The translations under genes were made by a program, and so were the position numbers. The notes under the pieces were generated by a model. It was given only the letters and a program-made list of their open reading frames with translations. It did no database searches and was not told where the DNA came from. 64,000 bases of DNA from contig BCKQ01000002.1 of the NCBI GenBank assembly GCA_001600695.1, forward strand, positions 1,116,001-1,180,000, read 5' to 3'. Positions 1 to 10,473 of the stretch are shown one piece after another. Numbering within the stretch: position 1 is the stretch's first letter; the number at the start of each line of letters is the position of its first letter. The stretch is from Ascoidea asiatica (lineage: Eukaryota > Ascomycota > Saccharomycetes > Ascoideales > Ascoideaceae).

Positions 1-532
1 TTTGTTGCTATGATTACTATTCATACTGGCCTTATAACCAAGTTTTAAAATAGTTTTACCTCTTTTGAGATTAGTTGAAAAAAATCCATTATAATTATTT
101 GAATTTTTATTTGAATTAAACATTGAATTAGAATTTGAATTAATATTTGATTGAATATTGTCATTTGAGGGTGAATTGAAGTTTGAATTGGAATTTAAAT
201 TGGATTTTGAATTTGAATTTGAATTGTAATCAAATTCTATATTTTGGTTTGATTTGGGACTAAAACTAGTATCATTTAATATTGAATTTTCATTTAAAAA
301 ATGATTGAAATTTTCAATATTGATATTATCATCAAGAGTTTGAATACTGAAACGATTGAAAGTTCTATGAAAACAAACAGAAAAAGAAAATTAGAAGTAA
401 TTATAATGTGTTAGTTGATTGTTTATATAAATCAAGAAAACGAATTGATTATTATTTTTTTACTTACCGATCAATTAAATTTTTGAAACTTGCATCATCT
501 ATTTCTAGATCACTTTTTATTTCTTGTGTCAT
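1..532 (-). CDS. Spliced gene, 5' part only, unknown product
   Basis: I do not recognise this gene. The start is at 532 (MTQEIKSDLEIDD). Exon 1 runs 532-468 and ends in codon phase 2 before a consensus GTAAGT. Exon 2 starts at 364 after TTTTCATAG and stays open to the window edge, so the gene is cut off at its 3' side. The 143 residues visible after splicing begin with an acidic helix-like stretch (about residues 1-40). An Asn/Ser-rich segment follows (about 55-115). The last residues visible form a more ordered basic piece containing RGKTILKLGYKASM. The open frame continues unbroken across the predicted junction, which is the main support for the splice model. The Asn/Ser-rich part is probably a disordered linker before a folded domain that lies outside the window. 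Confidence 0.6.
365..467 (-). other. Spliceosomal intron (103 nt)
   Basis: On the minus strand the intron opens with GTAAGT (467-462). It has a branch-point candidate AACTAAC about 45 nt before its end, a pyrimidine-rich tract, and closes with TTTTCATAG at 365. Removing it joins two open frames in phase (CG|A, Arg). Confidence 0.75.
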
Positions 533-2076
533 TTGGAATATGGAATTGCTTTTTGTTTTGAAATGTGTAATGAATGAATTTTTTTGAGAAAAAAGTTATG
601 TTTATTTATAATTCTGTTTTTTTTTCTCAAAATTTAAAAAGTAAAGGAATGAATAAAGCAAAAAAACAATGATTGATAAAAGAAAAGATAAAAAGATAAG
701 AAAAGAACAATAATTAAAATCAGGTTTAAAAACAAGATAATCAATTATATTAATTGAGAATCAATTGATGAAAGTATGTGATTTATATTTGTTTATCAAA
801 GGTATGTGATTCAATAAAGGTAGTTTAATAAATAAAAATGTAACGGAAAAGCTACACCAATGCTTCTTTTAAGCTACAATACGTATATCAAATTATTATT
901 AAAAGCCTCTTCCCATACATAGACTCTTACCCAAAAATGAAATTATGAGAATTCAGGCAACATTTCAAGAAAACATTTAACTTTAGAAGGAGGATTTAAA
1001 ACAAATAAAGTTGATTGTTATGGTTGCCCTGGTATGTTACAGTTTAGAATCACACTCAACTTCACTTTTGAATACTTTTTAAAAAAATTAGTATTAAATC
1101 GAATATTAATGCTGTATAATTTCAATTCGGAATCAAAATCAACTTTTCTTTAGAATATTCATATTCCTGAAAGTTGATAAATAACGAATAACATAAAAGT
1201 CATTTGAATTCATCATTGAATAAACAATGATTATATCAATTTAAGAACAATAGCCCATCCCAAACTGTTCATTAAGTTCTCATAATTTTCATTATTAAAT
1301 AAATCTCTATTTTAGATCTGAAGCACTCCATTTCCACATTCCCAAACTATGCAGCTGAGATTCAACTTCCTTCTCCAGGGTTCAATCTCAAATCCAGGAT
1401 CTTGGTCTCAACCGGAGGACATAAATCCGGAGAAATTCACAAGCCAATCAAATGAGCACGGAATTTGTTAAAGGTTATATCAAATAATTGCGGCTATGAC
1501 GGCAGTGTGATAGTTATTTGAAAGTGTCTTTAATTCGGATGTTCGTTAACGATTCCACGGTCGTTAATTATCTCCGAGTGTTCTTGATAACTTCTTTTAT
1601 ACGTTCGTCAACAAATTGCTAGAAACACCCCAACTTTAATTTTTTTCCGACGCGTTTTCCTGCCAAAATTGTAGCATTTGCAGATAAATGCATTGATCCC
1701 GTTAGAATGGTTATTATGAAACTATGTTTATCGATAACCTGCATATTTATATTTTCAAACCTCGTTACAGTATGTTTAGAATTTTTAAAATTTGATAAAT
1801 TTAATAGGTTTATCAGGTTTTGATCATTAACTTCAATTATGCAATATTCAATTCTTTATGTTATTAAAAATAACCGAGACATCATAAACAAAGAGAATTT
1901 AGTAAGAATATAACTTTTACTTTTGTTATTTTCTTTAAATTCAATTATTAAAATTCATATATTTTTCCTCTTTAAAACTTAAGAATCTACGAATAATTAT
2001 GATAAATTACACTTAAAAACTTTTGATTTTTTATTAATTCTGATAAAAAATGATTTCTTTTTGTTATTCAAATTAC
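533..2076. other. Intergenic region, 1.5 kb
   Basis: This is the upstream region of the spliced gene at 1-532 plus the 3' flank of VMS1; both genes read leftwards. It is AT-rich except for a GC-richer patch at about 1320-1700 holding several CG dinucleotides. I see no ORF, tRNA or repeat that I can support. Confidence 0.6.
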
Positions 2077-2294
2077 TTATTTTTGCAATTTTTCTTCTTC
2101 CATTTTTTTAATTCTCATTTCCGCAGCTCTTGCTCTTTTTTCTCTCATTATTCTTCTTTTTTGTTCATCACTTAAAGAATTTAAATTATCATCAAATTTT
2201 TTTGTTTTTGTTAAATAATGATCCACTGGATTATTGTTATTGTTATTATTATTACTTTTTAAATTTTTCTTTTTATTTTTATTTTTATTTTTAA

Positions 2295-2328
<34 letters not shown>

Positions 2329-3086
2329 TTTTTTCTCAATTTCTAAATTTTTTAAATTTTTTAAATTTTCAGCTTCTTCAGAAATTATTTTTTTTAATTC
2401 ATTTTGATTTTTTAATTCTTCTTGTTCTTTAGAAATTTTAGAATTATTAATTAAAATTTTAATTTCATTTTCATTTAATGGTGGACCAATATTAGTTTTT
2501 TTCCAATTAAAAAAATTTTCACCTAAATTTTTTCTTGCTAATTGAAAAGAATATCTTGTTTCATTTGAATTTTTATTTTTTGGTATTAAATCCCATGAAT
2601 TTTTATTAAATTTATTTTTTAAAGTTGGATCACAATGTAAATTATTAATTAAAATATATGAAATATGTGATAAATTATTTAAAGCAGAATAATGTAATAA
2701 AGTTGGAGTTTTATTTAAATTTAAAGAATTTGAGAAAATGAATTTATTTGCAATTAAATTATTATTTTTTAAATATAATAAAAGATTTGAAGATTTTGAT
2801 TTTTTTAATAATTTTATTAATTCAATTGAATGATCTTCAAGTATTGATTCTTCATTATCAGATTCATCATCATCAGAGTTAATTTCATTTTTATTTTCAT
2901 TTTTATTTTCATTTTCAATTAAATTTAATGAATTTTTTTTAATTAATTTTGGTAAATTATTAATTTGAAGAAAATTTAATTTTATAAAAGATTTTTTAAT
3001 TTCAGATAAACTTGGTTTACCAGTTGTAAAAGGTAAAGTTTTAATTCTTTTATCATTTTTATCAAATAAATAATTATTTTGTTGAC

Positions 3087-3125
<39 letters not shown>

Positions 3126-3540
3126 CTTTAAAGAATATTTTTAAATTATTTGAATTTGATCTAATAAAAATATTTTTACAATTTTTATTTGAAGATAAAT
3201 ATGGTTTCCAAATTTTTAATAAATTTTTAATATCATTAATTAAAGATAATTCATTTGCTCTTCTTAAATTTGAACCAACACTTTTTGCATTACCATTTGA
3301 ATTATCAAAATTAGATTGAGAAGAACCTTGTTTTTTTCTTGTAGTATATTTATGAATTGTTTTATGATTTAAAAGATTTATTAAAGGTAAATAAATTGAT
3401 TGTAAATTTGAATTGAGATTAAAATTTTTAATTAAATTAGTATCTAAATTTGTGTTTAAATTTAAATTATCTGAGATTATTGCACTTGCAAAATGTCCAC
3501 CACCAATCATAAAATAAGCAGAATATGATTCAGATTTTAA

Positions 3541-3573
<33 letters not shown>

Positions 3574-4032
3574 ATTTGATAAATGATTTTGTTTTAATAA
3601 TTTTAAAGAATTTATTGGATCTTTTAATTGATTATCATTTAATAAATTTTTATAAATTGTAAAAAATTTTAAATCTTCTTGTTGTTTTATATTATTTTTA
3701 TTATTTTTATTTAAAAAATCTAATAAATTTGAATTGAAATAAATAAATGGACTTCTTGAATTTAAATGATTTAAATTTGATTGATTTTCAATAAATTTTT
3801 CATTTTTTAAATTTTTTAAATTTTGTAAATTTTGTAAAATTATATAATCTTTTAATTCTTCTTTATTATTAAAATTTTTTGCTTCATTTGATAAATAATC
3901 AAAATATGTTAAATTTAATGAATTTATTATAGAATCTGATAAATTATTTATATATAAATCTAATGGAGAAAATGGAAATGGTTGATTATTTATTGATAAA
4001 GAATTTGAAAATTTATTTGAATTTGTAGTCAT
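2077..4032 (-). CDS. VMS1: Vms1-type peptidyl-tRNA endonuclease of ribosome quality control
   Basis: The gene encodes 651 residues, close to the family's usual size. Vms1/ANKZF1 releases stalled nascent chains from 60S subunits by cleaving the tRNA, and recruits Cdc48/p97. The VLRF1 catalytic domain spans about 165-295. It contains the hallmark KKQGSSQS, with Q239 at the position of the catalytic glutamine. An ankyrin-like segment (TPTLLHYSALNNLSHI) lies near 440-490. The C-terminus has a coiled, basic region with an exact VCP-interacting motif Rx5AAx2R (R630 to R640). Asn runs (about 155-164, 305-315 and 575-600) are encoded by ATT repeats on the plus strand. The N-terminal C2H2 zinc finger of the family seems degenerate: residues 41-75 keep the framing NKEEL...NLKNL, but there is no Cys in the first 280 residues. 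It shares a divergent promoter with the RraA-family gene. Confidence 0.9.
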
Positions 4033-4145
4033 TTTGTAATAAAGTGAATGATTAATGAATGGATTTGGTTCTTTGAGTAATGAAGACCTCTTTGTCTAGT
4101 TTCTTAATGGATTACTATTACTTTCATATATTAACAGTATTCAAG

Positions 4146-4147
<2 letters not shown>

Positions 4148-4177
<30 letters not shown>

Positions 4178-4199
4178 CTTCTTCTTCTTCTTCTTCTTC
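4148..4199 (+). repeat. (CTT)n microsatellite, about 17 units
   Basis: This is an uninterrupted CTT/TTC run of 52 nt, 116 bp upstream of the VMS1 start. It is a polypurine-polypyrimidine tract in a promoter. Confidence 0.95.
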
Positions 4200-4708
4200 A
4201 ATTCAATTAATTCAAATCATTTCAAATCATTTCAGTTTCTGGAGGTGAATGAAATTAAATTTATCAACAAAATAAAAAAACGTGAGGAAATTACCGCATT
4301 GGGAACGCAAGCCACCACAGCCACACTTATACTAATACGGCAACCGTGGCCAGTGCATTTCAAACCAAAACCACAAGAAAAAGAAAGAGAAACTGCTGTG
4401 GGTGGGTGAGTTCCGTGGCTGTTTTCTCGCCTGTTCAAACTGCTCCAATCAGACACTTTCTGCTGGCAAAGACCAATGAAAGACCAGGGCTGGTTCTGGC
4501 TGGTTCTGGCTGGGTTCCTTTCAAGGGATTTCAGCTGTATTCAACACCCTCAAAACACTGGCAATAACAAGAATATTGATTATATCTCTTCAAATATACA
4601 TATAATACAGTATATATAATATATATATATTATATATATATATTACCCATTGATACTCTTTGATACTTTCTAATAATGAGATAATTCAATCAAATATTTG
4701 TATTAATC

Positions 4709-4752
4709 AAGTGATAAACAAGTGATAAACAAGTGATAAATTAGTGATAGAA
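4709..4752 (+). repeat. 11-bp tandem repeat in the leader of the RraA-family gene
   Basis: There are four copies of AAGTGATAAAC, two perfect and two slightly diverged. They end 19 nt before the ATG at 4772, so they probably lie in the 5'UTR or at the start site. Confidence 0.85.
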
Positions 4753-4771
4753 ACTAAGAAACTTATAAATA

Positions 4772-5539
4772 ATGTCATCGGAAACTTCAATTCCTACAGA
4801 AACTGAAGATATTATAAAATTTTTATCAAATTATACTCCATGTGATATTTCTGATGCTTTATCAAAATATGGTGATAATAATGGTGGTTTTTTTCCAAAT
4901 TTAATTCAAAGATCTGGTTTTTTAAATAATTCAAATGCAAATCAAAATTTAAATCAAAATTTAAATCAAAATTCAATTGTTGGTACTGCATATACTGTAT
5001 TATATGCATCAATAAATGATCCAAGACCTTCAATAAAAGAAAATTATATAGATTCAATACCAATAAATTCAATTTTAATTATATCTTTAGATAAATCTTT
5101 ACAATTACCTTATTCACCATTTATTAAAATAAATAATGCTTTATATGGAGGTTTAATGTCAACAAGAGCAAAATTTCAAAAAATTAATGGTTCAATAATT
5201 TTTGGTAGAATTAGAGATATTAATGAACATAAAATTTTAAATTTTCCAGTATTTTCATATTCTTTAGGTACAACATCTCCAAAAAATTTATTAAAAGTTG
5301 TTGAAATTCAAAAATCAATTGAAATTTTAAATAATAATAGCTATCAAATTATTAATCCTGGTGATTTTATAATTGCTGATGAAAATGGTATGGTTAGATT
5401 ACATAAAAATGATCCAAATTTAATAAAAATTTTAAATTATATTCCAAAAAGAGTTAAAGCTGATGAATTAATTAATAAAGATATTAATAATGGTATTACA
5501 GTTTCTAAATCTCAAAAATTTCGTCGTAAAGATTTATAA
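4772..5539 (+). CDS. RraA-family aldolase/decarboxylase (YER010C-like)
   Basis: The 255-residue protein closely matches the yeast YER010C/RraA family from CDISDAL (about 24) to the C-terminus. Known fungal and bacterial members act as class II, metal-dependent HMG/CHA aldolases and oxaloacetate decarboxylases, working as trimers or hexamers. Visible signatures are SIVGTAYTV (68-76), DPRPS, YGGLMSTRA (125-133) and GRIRDINEH (145-153). The last two are where the family's Arg/Asp substrate and Mg2+ ligands lie. A 12-bp DNA repeat inserts an NQNL repeat (about 57-67) in a surface region. The start is supported by the leader repeat just upstream and a family-like length. The physiological substrate is not known for the yeast ortholog. 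Confidence 0.85.
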   Translation: MSSETSIPTETEDIIKFLSNYTPCDISDALSKYGDNNGGFFPNLIQRSGFLNNSNANQNLNQNLNQNSIVGTAYTVLYASINDPRPSIKENYIDSIPINSILIISLDKSLQLPYSPFIKINNALYGGLMSTRAKFQKINGSIIFGRIRDINEHKILNFPVFSYSLGTTSPKNLLKVVEIQKSIEILNNNSYQIINPGDFIIADENGMVRLHKNDPNLIKILNYIPKRVKADELINKDINNGITVSKSQKFRRKDL

Positions 5540-5683
5540 ATTACATACTTTTTACTTAACTTTATTAAAATTAATATTATAAAACATAAGAATATTATAG
5601 ATTAAATTATATAAAAAAACATGTAAACAAATAAACAAATAAACAAATAAAAACCAACGTACATTAACACTATATGAACTTAT

Positions 5684-6868
5684 TCATTTGATTGAACCTT
5701 CTTCATCATCTTCATCATTATCATCTTCTTCAGATTCTTCAGATTCTTCTTCATCATCATCCTCTTCATCATCCTCTTCTTCTAATGGCATTTCATTGAT
5801 TTCTTTAAGAGATTTTTCTAAATTAAAAATTACAGCTTTATGAAAATTTATTTGAATTGTCATAAATATTTTAATTAAATTTATTGCTTCTAAAGAATTT
5901 GTAATATTTTTCATTAATTTAACTGAATTTGATAAATCATTAATTAATTTATCTTCTGCAATTTCTAATTTATTATTTAATTCTTCTAATCTTTTCTTAT
6001 TATTATTATTATTATTATTATTACTACTACTACTACTACCAATATCATTACTATTATCACTTTTATTTTCATTAAAATTATTTAAAACTTTAATTTCATG
6101 TCTTAATAAATCTAAAATTGTTTTAGAATTTGATACTTTATTTCTTGATTCAGAAATTTTTTTAAAATTATTATTTAAAATAAATGTAATTTTATCATTA
6201 AAATTCTCACAAATTAATTTATCTTGTTCTAATCTATTATTACCAATTTTATTACATGTTTCTCCCCATTTAAATAAAATTTTTGCTAATGAATCTTCCT
6301 CTTCTTCTTCTTCTTCATCTTCGCCCTCATCTTCTTCTCTATTCTGTTTATTTTCTTTTCTTTCTTTTTCAATAATCTTTAAAAGATTATCTCTTGATGT
6401 AAAACAAACTCTTGATAATGCATGTGCTAAAGTTTGTGGATATTGTTGTGTATTACTTGGACTTGATAATATATTTTCAGCTTCTTCTGTAGTTGTAGCA
6501 GTTGCTAAACCTTGAACTTTTTCTGAAAATGTTTTTGAAAAATCAAGAAATGATTCTGTTAAATTTGGTGGATAATCATATGATTCAATTTCATAAGTTT
6601 GAGTAATTGTTAAAATTTTTTTATAAATTGTTTTTAATTGATCACATTTTTTTTCTAATAAAAGATAATCATTTGGTAATTTACTAACTTCTTCAATTGG
6701 TAATGTTAATTTCTCTTGAACTAATTTTATTGTTCTTTGTGTTAAAGGTTGTAAATTATCATTTAAAGCTTTATTTACATCTTTAGAAATTTCTTTAAAA
6801 CTTCCTTGTAATGAAGATGAAATATTTTGTAAATTAACATTAAAACTTTTTGGAAATGTAAATGACAT
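5684..6868 (-). CDS. GVP36: Gvp36-like BAR-domain protein
   Basis: The 394-residue product resembles yeast Gvp36 (about 326 residues). Gvp36 is a BAR protein of Golgi-derived vesicles and early endosomes, needed for efficient endocytosis and vacuole integrity. Family features include an amphipathic N-terminus (MSFTFPKSFNVNLQNIS), a Gvp36-like stretch RTIKLVQEKL...EEVSKLPNDY...LEKK, the segment YEIESYDYPPNLTESFLDFS, and the segment TLAHALSRVCF. Long helices follow, typical of a BAR coiled coil. Two low-complexity insertions interrupt the helices: an acidic one (about 173-192) and a Ser/Asn one (about 275-290). The tail is strongly acidic (about 360-394), as in the yeast protein. It converges tail-to-tail with the RraA-family gene across 144 bp. 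Confidence 0.85.
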   Translation of the reverse strand: MSFTFPKSFNVNLQNISSSLQGSFKEISKDVNKALNDNLQPLTQRTIKLVQEKLTLPIEEVSKLPNDYLLLEKKCDQLKTIYKKILTITQTYEIESYDYPPNLTESFLDFSKTFSEKVQGLATATTTEEAENILSSPSNTQQYPQTLAHALSRVCFTSRDNLLKIIEKERKENKQNREEDEGEDEEEEEEEDSLAKILFKWGETCNKIGNNRLEQDKLICENFNDKITFILNNNFKKISESRNKVSNSKTILDLLRHEIKVLNNFNENKSDNSNDIGSSSSSNNNNNNNNKKRLEELNNKLEIAEDKLINDLSNSVKLMKNITNSLEAINLIKIFMTIQINFHKAVIFNLEKSLKEINEMPLEEEDDEEDDDEEESEESEEDDNDEDDEEGSIK

Positions 6869-7461
6869 TTTGTTTATATCTTATAATAGATTTATATATA
6901 TACAGTATATAATATAACACACAATTGATAAAATATATATATTAATTTAAGTATGTTTCTTATCTCTTTAAGACTCAAGATACAGATAAATATATAGCAA
7001 ATAAACATCAAAAATTGATTAAAATCAGTCCTGTTTCACGTCAGGCTCAAGCTGTACGGGTGTTAAAGGTTTGCCCCAGGGAAGAGTTGCTGCCTGTGGG
7101 AATAGAATACATTTTATCCTCCCATTTAAACAGGTATTTACACACTTAACATAAACTCTACAATATTATAAAAAATATAATAAATACTATTTTAATCAGG
7201 GAATAGATAATAGAATAATAAAATAAATAAATAAATTACAGTAAATTACAATACAATACAGTAAAAATAATATTAAAGAATAGGTCAACAACAAAAACAG
7301 AATTAAAAATAGAAATAAATATTGAAATAAAAAATAAGTAAAAGAGATAATCACTCTCGAAACAAAGATGATAGAGTCAAGAACAAATCACAAACAAAGC
7401 AGGCTAGGTTCAGAGTTTAAGAAAGAATTAATTAAGAAAATATAATAATAGATTGAAAAGT
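6869..7461. other. Intergenic region: GVP36 promoter and EIS1-like 3' flank
   Basis: The region is 593 bp. A GC-richer patch at about 7025-7115 includes TTTCACGTCAGG, a CRE-like TGACGTGA on the minus strand. The remainder is AT-rich with no supported gene. Confidence 0.5.
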
Positions 7462-10400
7462 CTATTTAGGAACAACTGGTTGAACAGATATATCATCAAC
7501 TACTTTGTTTGATGATAAAGCGTCAGATCTCATGTCAAAATCTGAATGTGATTCAGGAGAAGGAATTTCTGGATTTTTAAATTTTGCAATCAAATTTGCT
7601 CTCTTTTCATCTTCAAGAGCTTTAGCCTTCATGATTTCTTCTTCTTTGATTTTCTCAATTTCAGCTAATTTTTCTTTTTGTTTTAAAGCTTCTTTTTCCT
7701 CAGCTAATTCAGCTTCATGTAATTTAGCTTGTTCTTGTTCTAATATTTGCTTTTGCTCTTTTTGAGCTGACAAATTCAATTGCATTTCTTCTTGCTCTTT
7801 TTCAAGTCTTAAACGTTCTTCTTCTTCTTTTTGTAATATTAAACGATTTTCTTCACGTTTTGCCTCTTCAAGTTTTGCCATTTCAAGTGTTTCTTTTGCA
7901 CGTTTTTCTTCTGCAATTCTCTCTTGCTCAAGCCTTTCTTCTTCAAACTTTTCCTTTTCAAGTCTTTCTTTCTCAAGTTTCTCTTCTTGAAGTTTCTCTT
8001 CTTCAATTCTTTCTTTTTCTAAACGTTCTTCTTCTGCAAGTCTCTCTTTTTCAATACGTTCTTCTTCTGCAATTTTTTCCTTTTCCAAACGTTCTTCTTC
8101 TGCAATTCTTTCTCGTTCTATTCTTTGTTCTTCTTCAATTCTTAACTTTTCCAATCTTTCTTCTTCTGCAATTCTTTCTCTTTCCAACCTTTCTTCTTCT
8201 TCAATTCTTATTTTTTCTAATCTTTCTTCTTCATTTTTCTTTAAAAGTAAAATTTCTTTTTCATTTTGATCAATTAATTTTTCATTTTCAAATTTTTCTT
8301 CATTTAATAAATTAATTTTATCTTCATAAGAAATTTCTTTTGATTCAGGTTCTTCAATTTGTGGTTCTTCATTAATTTTTTCCAAAGGTTCAGTTTTATT
8401 TGCTGAAATTATTGGAATTATAATATTATTATTATCAATATTTGTATCATTAATTTCAGAAGTATTTAAAATATTTGAATTATTTGAAAATTTATCAATT
8501 TCTTTTTGATTTTCTTCAATTTGATTAGAATCTAAAATACTATCAATTTGTTTATTTGAATTAGGATCTAAAGTAATTACATCATCAGTTTTAGCATCAG
8601 CATCAGTATTAGTATTTGAAACTGAAATATTTTTTTCAGCTTCTAAAGTTCTAAGTTTTTCTAATTCTAAAATTTCATTATCAATTTCAATATTTCTTTT
8701 ATTTAAAGAATTGATTTTATCTTTTAAATTATTTGTATCATAAATAAATAAATTTTCTGGAGTCATTTTTGATCTCTTTTCAGATTCTAGTTTATTTTTT
8801 AAATTAATTGAATCAATTCTAATTTTTTCTTTATTTAATTTAAATTGATTTAAAATTTCATTAATTTTATCATCATGAATTTTTTTTTTATCAATTTTAA
8901 AAAATTCATGATTTTCTTTTAATGAAATTATTGAATTTTTTAAAAATTTAATTTCATTTTCAATATTTAAAATTTTTAAATTATAATTTTTTTCTAATTT
9001 AATAAATTTTTTATCTTTTTTATTTGTAATTTTTTCTAATTTATTTTGATGTTTAATTAATTTTAATTGTTTTTTATCATTTAAAATTTCAGATTGTTGA
9101 GATTTTGATAATTTTGAATTAATTTCTAATTTATTAAAAACTGGTAATAATCTTAATTTTGCAATTGAATAAATATTACCTTTTGATTGAATTAAACCAC
9201 CACCTAAATCAATTTTTTCATCATTATTATTTTGTAAATTATCTAATTCATTTATAGTCTTTGATTTTTCAATAGTTATATTATTATTATTATTATTATT
9301 ATCACTAGTTAAAGGAACTTCATTTGTAATAATAGTTGATTGATCATTTACAGGATTATTCAGTGGTTTTTCAAATTGACTTTCATTTTCTTTTTCATTT
9401 TCAATGTTAGTTTCATTTTCAATTTCATTTTCATTTTCAATTTTAGGTTGTCTTGGATTTGTTGTTTTAAGTAAATTATCAGTTACAGCATGAATTATTG
9501 TAGTTGGAACAGTTTTTGAAGAAGAAGTTGTATTATTAGTTGCCATTGAAGTATTCACGATATCATTATTGGTAGAATTATTGATTACTTGAGAATCATT
9601 GATAATTTGATCATCATCAAATTCCGAATCTTCTTCCTCTTCATCTTCGTCGTCGTCGTCGTCATCATCGTCGTCATTTTCTTCTTCTTCTTCTTCTTCT
9701 TCTAGATCATTTTCATCTAGAACATCTTTTTCTTTTAAATCATTTTGTACATCACTTTGATTGATAATTTTATCAATATTATTAGGTTCAATAATTGAAT
9801 TGATTGTTTTATCATTTTTTGAATCAAGAGAAGTATCTGGATTAGTATTTGTATTTGGATTAGTATTAGTATTAGTATTAACTGGAGAAATAATTGTACC
9901 ATTATTTTGATCAATTGATGGAATTAAAACTAAATGATCTTTTTCATTACCTAAAGATTTTTGAATTTCAGATTCAGATTCTTTACCAGTTAAATCATTT
10001 TGATTAATACTTTTTTCATTATTTAAGTCATTATTAATAGAAGTTGAAGTTGGAGTTGGAGTTATAGCAATAGCTGGATGTAAAGATTTATTTTTTGATT
10101 TTGTTAAAGAAGATAAAGTTCTTTTAACACTACTAAAATTTTTTTGATTATTTGATTTTGATTTCAAAACTGGAGGTACATAAATTTCACTTATTGTTTG
10201 AGAAGATCTTTTTGAATTTGATCTTGATGCAGAATTTATATTTGAATTTCTAAAATTTGATTTGAAATGTTTTGCATCTTTTGGAGTATTTGAATTAATT
10301 GAATTATTTGAGATTGAAGTTGAAGTTTTAGAAATTGAATCTTTAGAATTTAAAGAAGTTGGAGATGTTGTTTTTTCTTTAGAAGTTGAATCATTTGTAA

Positions 10401-10473
10401 CAAGTTGAGATAAGTAAGTTAATTTCTTTGGAGGTTCTGGATTTAAAGCTGCAAATGGATCGTGTTTTGGCAT
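7462..10473 (-). CDS. EIS1: Eisosome protein 1-like coiled-coil protein
   Basis: The protein is 1003 residues and resembles Eis1 weakly but in the right order. A GGGL motif (IDLGGGLIQ, near 425) is followed by IAKLRLLPVF, then a long Lys/Glu coiled coil, then a stretch like INSLNKRNIEIDNEI. Eis1 associates with eisosomes under the plasma membrane. The N-terminal 400 residues are Ser/Asn-rich with a pure acidic block (about 255-290). Residues 740-940 are a long Glu/Arg/Leu heptad-like repeat built on EEERLEKERIAEE units, which would form a highly charged single helix. The identity is uncertain because such charged helices match many proteins by chance; the GGGL-to-PV spacing is the best evidence. 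Confidence 0.5.
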   Translation of the reverse strand: MPKHDPFAALNPEPPKKLTYLSQLVTNDSTSKEKTTSPTSLNSKDSISKTSTSISNNSINSNTPKDAKHFKSNFRNSNINSASRSNSKRSSQTISEIYVPPVLKSKSNNQKNFSSVKRTLSSLTKSKNKSLHPAIAITPTPTSTSINNDLNNEKSINQNDLTGKESESEIQKSLGNEKDHLVLIPSIDQNNGTIISPVNTNTNTNPNTNTNPDTSLDSKNDKTINSIIEPNNIDKIINQSDVQNDLKEKDVLDENDLEEEEEEEENDDDDDDDDDEDEEEEDSEFDDDQIINDSQVINNSTNNDIVNTSMATNNTTSSSKTVPTTIIHAVTDNLLKTTNPRQPKIENENEIENETNIENEKENESQFEKPLNNPVNDQSTIITNEVPLTSDNNNNNNNITIEKSKTINELDNLQNNNDEKIDLGGGLIQSKGNIYSIAKLRLLPVFNKLEINSKLSKSQQSEILNDKKQLKLIKHQNKLEKITNKKDKKFIKLEKNYNLKILNIENEIKFLKNSIISLKENHEFFKIDKKKIHDDKINEILNQFKLNKEKIRIDSINLKNKLESEKRSKMTPENLFIYDTNNLKDKINSLNKRNIEIDNEILELEKLRTLEAEKNISVSNTNTDADAKTDDVITLDPNSNKQIDSILDSNQIEENQKEIDKFSNNSNILNTSEINDTNIDNNNIIIPIISANKTEPLEKINEEPQIEEPESKEISYEDKINLLNEEKFENEKLIDQNEKEILLLKKNEEERLEKIRIEEEERLERERIAEEERLEKLRIEEEQRIERERIAEEERLEKEKIAEEERIEKERLAEEERLEKERIEEEKLQEEKLEKERLEKEKFEEERLEQERIAEEKRAKETLEMAKLEEAKREENRLILQKEEEERLRLEKEQEEMQLNLSAQKEQKQILEQEQAKLHEAELAEEKEALKQKEKLAEIEKIKEEEIMKAKALEDEKRANLIAKFKNPEIPSPESHSDFDMRSDALSSNKVVDDISVQPVVPK

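Larger units (their letters stand above)
4033..4771. promoter_or_regulatory. Divergent promoter, VMS1 / RraA-family gene
   Basis: The region is 739 bp. It holds a CTT run (4148-4199), a GC-rich island (about 4280-4540, including a tandem TGGTTCTGGC near 4490-4512), an alternating TA tract (about 4600-4644), and a tandem leader repeat at 4709-4752. Short ORFs in the island are out of character with local genes and are not called. Confidence 0.55.

Noticed and set aside
7860-8315. 151-codon plus-strand ORF opposite the EIS1-like gene
   Set aside because: It is the antisense shadow of the repeated EEERLEKERIAEE coding region. The same holds for the 172-codon ORF opposite the epsin Gln tract and ORFs opposite the His-rich gene.
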